A stretch of DNA of 64,000 nucleotides from Saussurea involucrata (Eukaryota > Streptophyta > Magnoliopsida > Asterales > Asteraceae), in contig CM066319.1 of assembly GCA_033807775.1 (NCBI GenBank), positions 161,510,983 through 161,574,982 on the forward strand, written 5' to 3'. A model generated the notes under the pieces. That model saw only the letters and a list, made by a program, of their open reading frames with translations, searched no databases and had not been told where the DNA came from. How positions within the stretch are numbered: the first letter of the stretch is position 1; every line of letters starts with the position of its first letter. Position numbers and translations under genes: made by a program. Of this stretch, positions 56,866 to 64,000 are shown one piece after another.

Positions 56866-57062
56866 CTTCGGTTTTGAATGAACAATTTCCACCAAAAGAG
56901 AATTTAGGGTGAGAAATGTACCTTTAATGCGTTGTGGAAGTGATAATTGGAGGAATTTGAAAGACTCTTGCACTTGAGGCCGAAAATGGTGGAAGAAAGG
57001 GAGTAAACGGCGTTGATAGAAGTTAGGGTTTGGGAAAATGATTGAAAGTTGCGAAAAGGGGG

Positions 57063-57320
57063 TTTTTATACCTGTCAGGATTTCCGCGCGGGTACCGACG
57101 CCGATTGGGTCGCGCGGAGACCCGTGCCAGCTTCTGTCCATTTAACCTGCACTGATTCTGGCGCTGATGGACCAGCGCCATGACCCGCGCCAGCCTCTGT
57201 TCGATTTGGCTATTTTTTTCCCGCGCTGATGGAGTAGCGCTATGACCCGCGCCAGCCACTGTTTTGTTAAGCCTTTTAACCCGCGCCGATGCTGGCGCCG
57301 AGACTGGCGCCAGCCATTGT
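57063..57320 (-). promoter_or_regulatory. GC-rich repeat array and TATA box before Athila ORF3
   Basis: Four diverged units of about 60 bp, each with GCGC, GATG, GACCCGCGCCAGCC and CTGTT-type blocks, cover 57082-57320. One contains CTGGCGCCGAGACTGGCGCC, closely matching LTR sequence near 53250. Reading the minus strand, TATAAAAA follows at 57070-57063, and a leader of about 170 bases reaches the donor at 56866. This matches the array-then-TATA arrangement of the copia elements. Confidence 0.5.
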
Positions 57321-57536
57321 TTGCTTCTTTTCACTTCTTTTTCGCTTATTCCGTTCCTTGCTCACTGAACTTCACCACACTGATCTTAGAGAGACACTTC
57401 TCAGGAACAAACAAACACGCAAATTAAAAAAAACAAAAAAAACTCAATAAAAGAAATAAAACCGAAAATCTAACCTACAATGGGTTGCCTCCCACCATGC
57501 GCCATATTTAATGTCGTGGCACGACTTCTCACGCAA

Positions 57537-59878
57537 TTACTCCTTGGGTTCGTTCAGATAGATACTCGCGACTCCCGTGACTTCACCTCCAATATACGGT
57601 TTCACCCTTTGACCTTTCACCTTGAATCTCTGGCCGTATGTTCCTTCTAACTCCACCGAGCCGTAAGGGAACACCTCTACTACTTTAAACAGTCCCAACC
57701 ACTTGGTCTTCAGCTTACCTGGAAATAAACGCAAACGAGAGTTAAATAATAATACTTGCATACCAGGAGTAATTACCTTTTCTCGTAAGCGTTGGTTGTG
57801 AAATCTCTTGGTGCGCTCTTTATAGATCGTGGCACTCTCGTACGCATCTTGTCGAATTTCTTCCAGCTCGTTCAATTGTAACAGACGCTTTTGCCCGACT
57901 TTTCCCACATCCATGTTCAACTGCTTCACTACCAAATATGCTCTGTGCTCCAACTCAACCGGTAGGTGACACTATTTGCCGAAGACCAACCGGTATGGAA
58001 TGGTTCCGATGGGGGTCTTGAATGTGGTCCGATACGCCCATAAGGTGTCATCTAATCTCAGCGACCAATCCCTTCTTGATGCGTTCACCGTCTTCTCAAG
58101 AATGTATTTCAATTCCCGGTTGGAGACTTCAGCCAACCCATTGGCTTGTGGATGGTATGGAGTAGTCACCCGATGTTTGACTTCGTACTTCTTCAATAAC
58201 GCCTCTAGGTAACGGTTGCAGAAGTGACTCCCTCCGTCACTAATTAATGCTCTCGGTACCCCAAATCGTGTGAACACATTTTTTTTCAAGAACTGAGTGA
58301 CTGTCTTCGAGTCATTGGTTGGAGTAGCAACGGCCTCCACCCATTTAGAGACGTAGTCGATGGCGACTAGGATGTACTCATTCCGGTATGATGGTGGGAG
58401 GGACCCATGAAGTTGATGCCCCACACGTCGAAAAGCTCGACTTCCACAAAGATTTGCATTCGCATCTCGTCCCTTTTCGAAATATTCTCACTCTGTTGGC
58501 ATCGGTCACACTTGGATATAAAATTCCTTGTGTCCTTGAACATGGTTGGCCAGAAAAATCCTGATTGCAACATCTTTGCAACCGTACGGTCCGTGCTGAA
58601 ATGACCTCCACATTCTAACGTGTGGCAAAATGTGAGGATGCTCTCTTTCTCTTCATCGGGTACGCAGCGTCTGATTATCCCATCTCCACATATCTTGTAC
58701 AAGAGCGGCTCATCCCAATAGTATCTTTTTGCATCCGCATAGAACTTCTTCCGTTGGTGTGAATTTAACCCAAAAGGCTTCACATCACCTGCAAGATAAT
58801 TAACCAAGTCAGCATACCATGGGTCAACAGAACTTACCGCGAAAAGTTGCTCATCAGGAAATGCGTCATTGATCGGCTTGGTATCAAGTGGCTTTGTTTC
58901 CTCTTCTCCTATTCTGGATAGGTGATCGGCTACTGTGTTTTCCGATCCTTTCTTGTCTCGGATTTCGATATCAAACTCTTGAAGCAAGAGAACCCATCTG
59001 ATAAGTCGTGGTTTCGCGTCCTTCTTTGCCATCAAATATTTCAAGGCCGAATGGTCGGTGTAGATGATGATTTTCGATCCAACCAAGTATAATCTGAACT
59101 TCTCGCATGAATACACGACCGCCAACAACTCCTTTTCGGTGGTTGCATACTTCACTTGGGCCTCGTCTAAAGTTTCGCTCGCATAGTAAATGGCATGCAA
59201 CTTCTTCTCCTTTCTTTGGCCCAGAACAGCCCCAACAGCAATGTCACTCGCGTCGCACATCAACTCGAAAGGAAGACTCCAATCGGGTGCGGTCAAAATG
59301 GGAGCTGAGATGAGTTCCTTCTTTAACCTGTCAAACGCAGCAATACAATCATCAGTAAACTCAAAATTGGCATCTTTTAAAAGTAAAGAGCTTAAGGGTT
59401 TAGAAATTTTGGAAAAATCCTTGATGAATCGCCAGTAGAACCCGGCGTGACCCAAAAAGCTCCACAGTCCCTTAACCGTCGTGGGATACGGAAGATTCCC
59501 TTCGGTCATCAATGTCGGGTTGTTTTAGCTGCAACTGTTGTTAGCTATGACTGTCTTATTTTTCCTACTTGAATCATCAACTCCAGCTAGATAAAAGCAA
59601 GAATGCCGCAAGGGAACATGCTTCTTACTGCTGCTTCCTGCTATTCAAGTTAGCTACATATCGTGCTCCTCCCCGAGAAGCACTCTTTCCCGGCCGGACA
59701 GATTATATCTCGCCTTTCCAGCTTGCGTCACCCCCCAACCCCCCCTCAAGGGGGGAGTTCTGATCTTTAATCGCCAAGGAGGATAGATTCTCTATCATGG
59801 CTATCTTTGCTTTATCGACCTCAATGCCATCTTTAGAGATTTTGTGACCCAAAATAATCCCATCGGTCACCATGAAAT
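57537..59878 (-). pseudogene. pol: pol of Athila-like element (RT remnant, RNase H, integrase), broken
   Basis: From the right: RT sequence GIILGHKISKDGIEVDKAKI next to the gap, then a foreign 286-bp block (59499-59784), then FLGHAGFYWRFIKDFSK. RNase H has Asp in CDAS, Glu in TEKE and Asp in TDHS. The integrase zinc site (CHTLECGGHF, CDRCQ) is intact. The first catalytic residue is Asn (WGINFMGP) where family members have Asp. A shift at about 58395 leads to the frame with SDGGSHF and AEVSNRE. A stop at about 57970 splits off the last part (HRAYLVVKQLN to 57537). Integration by this copy is impossible. Confidence 0.85.
59499..59784. other. Foreign 286-bp block inside Athila RT
   Basis: RT coding sequence is interrupted by DNA of different character, with CGGCCGG, C-rich and G-rich runs (CCCCCCAACCCCCCC near 59730) and no reading frame. 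The hexamer AGATTC flanks it (59493-59498 and 59785-59790), as a target duplication or repair microhomology would. The composition is reminiscent of plant mitochondrial intergenic DNA, but I cannot confirm this. Confidence 0.5.
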
Positions 59879-60378
59879 NNNNNNNNNNNNNNNNNNNNNN
59901 NNNNNNNNNNNNNNNNNNNNNNNNNNNNNNNNNNNNNNNNNNNNNNNNNNNNNNNNNNNNNNNNNNNNNNNNNNNNNNNNNNNNNNNNNNNNNNNNNNNN
60001 NNNNNNNNNNNNNNNNNNNNNNNNNNNNNNNNNNNNNNNNNNNNNNNNNNNNNNNNNNNNNNNNNNNNNNNNNNNNNNNNNNNNNNNNNNNNNNNNNNNN
60101 NNNNNNNNNNNNNNNNNNNNNNNNNNNNNNNNNNNNNNNNNNNNNNNNNNNNNNNNNNNNNNNNNNNNNNNNNNNNNNNNNNNNNNNNNNNNNNNNNNNN
60201 NNNNNNNNNNNNNNNNNNNNNNNNNNNNNNNNNNNNNNNNNNNNNNNNNNNNNNNNNNNNNNNNNNNNNNNNNNNNNNNNNNNNNNNNNNNNNNNNNNNN
60301 NNNNNNNNNNNNNNNNNNNNNNNNNNNNNNNNNNNNNNNNNNNNNNNNNNNNNNNNNNNNNNNNNNNNNNNNNNNNNN
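59879..60378. other. Assembly gap (500 N)
   Basis: Exactly 500 ambiguous bases, a conventional placeholder length, so true size and even adjacency are unknown. Confidence 1.
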
Positions 60379-60516
60379 TTAAGTTAGTCTTTAATGATGT
60401 TCAGTCTAGACTTCTTAGCTTGACTTTGAAGCCTTCTCCCGATGTTACTTATGCTAAACATGTTTAGAACCTTCCCTAGTGGTTGGTTTTATCTCCCTCC
60501 TTCCCCATTCTTCTGT

Positions 60517-60517
<1 letters not shown>

Positions 60518-60572
<55 letters not shown>
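60518..60572. repeat. (CT)n(AT)n microsatellite
   Basis: About 30 bases of CT repeats run directly into about 24 bases of AT repeats. Confidence 0.95.
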
Positions 60573-60584
60573 CCCTGTGAACAT

Positions 60585-61080
60585 TTGCGACAGATTTATG
60601 ACTGAATTCTCGCCACAAATCCGTCACAAACGTTTGCTTAATTTAAATTAAATTATTTAATTAAACTAATTATAAATTAAATACTATTTTTGACGGATTT
60701 CCAATGAAAATTAATTTGATTTTTAATTTAATTACTTTCCATCGGAAACCCGTCCGAAATAAAAAGTTATACCAAAAAAAATATTTTGCTTTTCCTGTAG
60801 AAGAAAAACCAAATTAATTTGATTTTAAGATATTTACGGCGGATTTACAGCGGACACCCCCATCCATCGGAAATGCGTCAAAAAATACCAAATATCAAAT
60901 TTTAAAAATTAAACTTTATTTTTATTGTTTTTGTATTTTCGACGGATTTCTGGCGGATGGGAGTGTCTGCCGTAAATTCGCCCGAAATATCATAAATAAT
61001 TTTTTTTGATTTTTTTATTCATTTCATAAACTTTGTGGTGGAAGTTTAGCGGAATTTTATAAAAACTTACGTTTTTGTGT
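60585..61080. repeat. Subterminal-type repeat region, possibly CACTA-like
   Basis: Variants of GACGGATTTCC, CATCGGAAATGCGTC and GCCCGAAAT recur in both orientations every 50-100 bases in an AT-rich background. This pattern is typical of CACTA transposon subterminal regions. No clean CACTA terminus or transposase is visible. Confidence 0.35.
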
Positions 61081-61128
61081 ATTTTTTTCACATTTCCTCT
61101 CCATGAATACTTATTGATGTCAAATTGC

Positions 61129-61509
61129 GCTTTAGTGAGTTTTATTGTGGCTTAGTGATTTGTATCAGGCTATAGTGAGTCTTAATTGTCTTATTGAAGT
61201 GGCTACAAACCACATGCATATGTGTAGTACATATTTACACACGGAAATTTAACAAGTCACATATGGTGTTATATTGAGCCTTAATAAGTTATAAAAGGTC
61301 ATATTGAGCTATATTGTTGGTTTAGTGCTTTATATCGGGGTATAATGGTGGTTAGTTGTCCAGTTGACCATAATACACAACACATGCAACTATTCAGTTA
61401 TACATGTACACAAGCACACACCACTAATGTTATTGGGGTCTTAATAAGTCATAAATTACCATATTGGGCTATAATGGTGGTTTAGTGGTTATTGAGGTAT
61501 AGTGGTTCT
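61129..61509. repeat. Diverged tandem repeat, about 160-bp period
   Basis: Phrases such as TTATTGGGGTCTTAATAAGT, CATATTGGGCTATAATGGTG and TTTAGTGGTT recur with changes near 61268 and 61429, with a more diverged copy near 61130. No function is apparent. Confidence 0.5.
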
Positions 61510-61827
61510 TGTGATCCCACAATGACAAGTAATAAGAGTAAATACACAAGATATATGAATCAAAGAAGTACACCTCTATATATGATTGAAGAACTTGCAG
61601 CTTACAACTTCACAGAAGGTTGAGAGGTTTACAAAGTGGAAGGAGGCTGCGAAGATAGAGGCGTGTGTATTTTGTATGTTGTATGTTCTATGTTTTTTTT
61701 TTTGACCTAAAAATACAGATAGTATACTATATATACTATTCAAAGTTTGACAACATGTCACATTTGGTCCCTCAACTATAATACTACATGGTACAAGATT
61801 ATGTAACATTAACAATCTCCCCCTTTG
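61510..61827 (-). repeat. 3' LTR (tentative) and polypurine tract of copia element 4
   Basis: On the minus strand, AAAGGGGGAGAT (ending at 61815) is followed by TGTTAATGTTAC, the LTR start at 61814. The LTR would run left; a possible far end is TGTGATCCC at 61510, giving about 305 bp, but this edge is a guess. A TATATAGTATAC stretch near 61725 could be the promoter. Confidence 0.45.
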
Positions 61828-61990
61828 TACCAATGTAGAGCCATAAGCTTTAGACATTCATTGGAACCACTTGTGTCTTCCGAAGCCCGAAAATCAACTC
61901 GAATCTTCTTAGCGCGTTCCGGTAGTCTACTCGATATTTGACGGCATCCATTACTTCCTTTATCAACGCCTTTTGTTTCTTCGACAGCTT

Positions 61991-64000
61991 CTATTCTCCT
62001 TTAGCATCCAATCGTAATCTGCTCACTAGATGAATCTGAATCATCTTGAAAGTTCCGTCGCTGAATTTATTTGCATCAGTGACTCTCATGAATTTCTTCT
62101 CTGAGGCTGAGTCAATGAACACAACTCCAAGATCTGGTTTGCTCAGCACGGTGTAAGCTTGAACACTCTGAATATCTGCCAGATCTAGATTCGGAGGTCT
62201 GATGTTGACTCGTTCTTGACGCGCTTCCAAGGCCATTTGAAAATCCTTAAGATATGAAAACTTCAGGATGTTCTTCATGTACCTCTTCAGACTTTGATAA
62301 GCATCTGACCATTCTCCCTTCTTTTTAGGATCTCGAGACAGGATTTCATACAAGTTGCAAACGTCATTGAGCTGTAGTTTCTGAAAATCTGCCTCATTAA
62401 AGACTAGTTCTGAATCATCTGATCTCTGAACGGTAAATACTGGGTACCAAACCTTTGAAAGCTTTCGCGATTCTATCTTCAGTACTCTTCTGATCGGTTT
62501 GTCAGACTTTATTGCATTGGCGTTCAGCGATTCATATCTCATGAAATAGAGATATTCAGTTCTGTGCTTTTCTGGCCAGTCTTCAATCCCGTAGACTTTT
62601 TCCCAAGAGATTGGCTGCATGACCCTTACAAACATATTGCTTCGTAAGATTTCCTGAAAGGGAGTCATAATTCTGACTCGTAGGCCAGTCGCCACAAATC
62701 CTGGTTCATTCTGGATAATGTCTTGGAGAAGTCTGATTTCTGCTTGAAGCGTTGGATCTCTGAGATGTTCAGCAGGTTGTAGGTTGATAACGATCGGAGC
62801 TTGCGGTTGAATTACTTGAGCTTGAGCTGGAGTTATTGAAGTATCTGGTTGTTGAATAGAAGATCCTGGAGCTTCAGTGTCTGAATCTAGAGCAACCATC
62901 ATAGTATCAGAAGAATCAAACACATTTGCAATTTCTTGTTTGATCTGCACCGTTGTTCGTTCGGGCTCTTCATCTGAATCTATGATTATAACGTCTGTCG
63001 TCCAATCATCTTCTGTTCTATTGTCACTAGCCGAAGGCTTTTCAACCCCAGCTATGACATCAGCTAGAATATCGAGATTCTCTGAGTCAGTGGCTCCTTT
63101 ACTTGTATCCTCGGACGCTTTACCGGATGATGTCTCAGTTTCTTTCTCTACTGCAGTGCTCTCAGAAGCAGCAACTGTACTTGTTCCAACACCTGTACCT
63201 GTACCTGTACTCTCCCCCTCATGGTGATCTGGATCATCCTGATCATCATGTCTTGTTTTCTGAGCGGTTTCAGCTTGAACACCACAAGCCAGTTCGACTA
63301 CTTCGACCCTTTTGACAATCGAATGAAAGCCAGCCAAAAAGGAATCTGCCATGTTGGAGATTGAGGTATTTAGCTGCTCAAATTGGGGAACAAGCAGTGG
63401 ATTGGTGGTTGATGAAGCTTGAGGCGGTGGTGGAGGTGGAGGTGCAGTTTGTTGACGAAGCAAGCTAATAAGATCGACATCCTCGCCTGGTCTTGGATCG
63501 TGTTTGGCAAGAAGTCGTGCAAGCAGCTCTGACTTGAGTAGATCTTCAGGAGCAAGATTTAACGGGATCGATGTTGGATCTTGTTGAACGGGTTCGGATC
63601 TAGTCAGTTGAGGTTCAGATGTAGAAGATTCAGCCGGTCCTTTACCTTTCACCGCTATGATTACATCATCACTTAATTTCTGAAACTCTGCTTTCATTTT
63701 GTCAGTATGAGCCTGATATGTGTTGTCGATAGATCTGACGAAATGCTTTAGTAGAGTAAGTGGCACGAATCTATTCGGAGGAGGGCCAACCAAACTAAAC
63801 GCTCGTTCGAGTTCAGCACTAACACCCAGACCACTTAGGTTACTGGTTGAAGTATCGGTTGAAGCAACCGTACTGCCTGTGTTCAAAGCTGGCATAGTGT
63901 TAGCAATGACAGGACTTCCACCCGATCCTCGTGACGCACCAACAAAGGGTGGCACTCTGGGTGTTCCGGTTGGGGCACGAAAGCTCCCAACAAGGTGTTG
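61991..64000 (-). CDS. ORF3 of copia element 4, open at window edge
   Basis: A single minus-strand frame runs from the window edge to the stop at 61991, about 670 residues, with no convincing start inside the window. It has a Ser/Thr-rich N-part, a segment LERAFSLVGPPPNRFVPLTLLKHF, poly-Pro (PPPPPPP) and a middle acidic region with GTGTGVGTST. The C-terminal domain (PVFTVQRSDDSELVFNEADFQKLQLNDVCNLYEI region) corresponds to the R-x-D-G domain of ORF3 in elements 1-3. It lies just upstream of a polypurine tract and LTR, as ORF3 does elsewhere. No stop or frameshift is seen, so it may be intact. Function is unknown. Confidence 0.7.
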   Translation of the reverse strand, partial: QHLVGSFRAPTGTPRVPPFVGASRGSGGSPVIANTMPALNTGSTVASTDTSTSNLSGLGVSAELERAFSLVGPPPNRFVPLTLLKHFVRSIDNTYQAHTDKMKAEFQKLSDDVIIAVKGKGPAESSTSEPQLTRSEPVQQDPTSIPLNLAPEDLLKSELLARLLAKHDPRPGEDVDLISLLRQQTAPPPPPPPQASSTTNPLLVPQFEQLNTSISNMADSFLAGFHSIVKRVEVVELACGVQAETAQKTRHDDQDDPDHHEGESTGTGTGVGTSTVAASESTAVEKETETSSGKASEDTSKGATDSENLDILADVIAGVEKPSASDNRTEDDWTTDVIIIDSDEEPERTTVQIKQEIANVFDSSDTMMVALDSDTEAPGSSIQQPDTSITPAQAQVIQPQAPIVINLQPAEHLRDPTLQAEIRLLQDIIQNEPGFVATGLRVRIMTPFQEILRSNMFVRVMQPISWEKVYGIEDWPEKHRTEYLYFMRYESLNANAIKSDKPIRRVLKIESRKLSKVWYPVFTVQRSDDSELVFNEADFQKLQLNDVCNLYEILSRDPKKKGEWSDAYQSLKRYMKNILKFSYLKDFQMALEARQERVNIRPPNLDLADIQSVQAYTVLSKPDLGVVFIDSASEKKFMRVTDANKFSDGTFKMIQIHLVSRLRLDAKGE

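Larger units (their letters stand above)
52143..59878 (-). mobile_element. Athila-like Ty3/gypsy element, 3' part
   Basis: Minus-strand order is RT remnant, RNase H, integrase, long linker, envelope-position ORF, 3' untranslated region, polypurine tract and 3' LTR (52143-53462). Integrase and RNase H phrases such as FFWPTMFKDTRNF and LLQEFDIEIRDKKGSEN, and the extra ORF after pol, mark the Athila lineage. The 5' part, including gag and the 5' LTR, lies in or beyond the assembly gap. Several breaks make it non-autonomous. Confidence 0.85.

Noticed and set aside
63950..63958. Start of the element 4 ORF3 at 63955
   Set aside because: The codon is GTG and the frame is open to the window edge, so the true start is outside.

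Overview
This is a gene-poor plant nuclear window, almost certainly from a eudicot. It is built almost entirely of nested LTR retrotransposons and small non-autonomous DNA transposons. I found no protein-coding host gene and no rRNA or tRNA gene. The plant assignment rests on the retroelement lineages (Sirevirus-like Ty1/copia, Athila-like and Tekay-like Ty3/gypsy), methionine-tRNA primer sites (TGGTATCAGAGC), AT-rich spacers and MULE- and PIF/Harbinger-type miniature elements. I cannot name the species.

Layout. 1-3920: minus-strand end of a Tekay-like gypsy element with a 2.67 kb LTR. 4807-11250: a foldback-type DNA element split by a very young gag-only retrotransposon (TR-GAG type, 5705-10688, minus strand, target duplication AATAC). 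11271-12497: a small inverted-repeat element, microsatellites and unassigned DNA. 12498-23781: copia element 1 (plus strand, decayed, its left LTR piece inverted). 23782-26900: spacer with a Harbinger-type MITE and a MULE-type MITE. 26901-51258: an outer DNA element holding copia element 3 (27642-50812, duplication AATTT), which holds copia element 2 (32445-45495, duplication GTTGA). 52143-59878: 3' half of a minus-strand Athila-like element running into a 500-base assembly gap (59879-60378). 60379-64000: repeat-rich DNA, then the 3' end of a further minus-strand copia element (element 4).

How the parts work together. The copia elements share one plan: LTR, gag with zinc knuckles, a stop codon, pol (protease, integrase, RT, RNase H), a linker, a third ORF (ORF3), a polypurine tract and the LTR. 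Element 2 has intact gag and pol; the others carry identifiable breaks. ORF3 proteins of elements 1-4 look related to each other, with an N-terminal domain, a disordered or coiled-coil middle and a C-terminal R-x-D-G domain.

The main observation is that each element carries its own short repeated motif. The motif clusters in the LTR upstream of the TATA box and again in the pol-ORF3 linker, where a second TATA box precedes ORF3. The motifs are CACCGA in element 1, CGCTGA in element 2, TTARTRCTGC at 20-bp spacing in element 3, and a GGCGCCAG-type repeat in the Athila element. The gag-only element has CGGTATACCG palindromes upstream of its TATA box. My inference is that ORF3 is a separate transcription unit sharing element-specific cis control with the LTR, formally similar to the VANC/motif anti-silencing pairs of VANDAL transposons. 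Other signals are a branch-point plus splice-acceptor cassette built around the gag stop in three elements, and three hairpins with compensatory stems inside the Athila ORF3 leader intron. All comparisons were made by eye.
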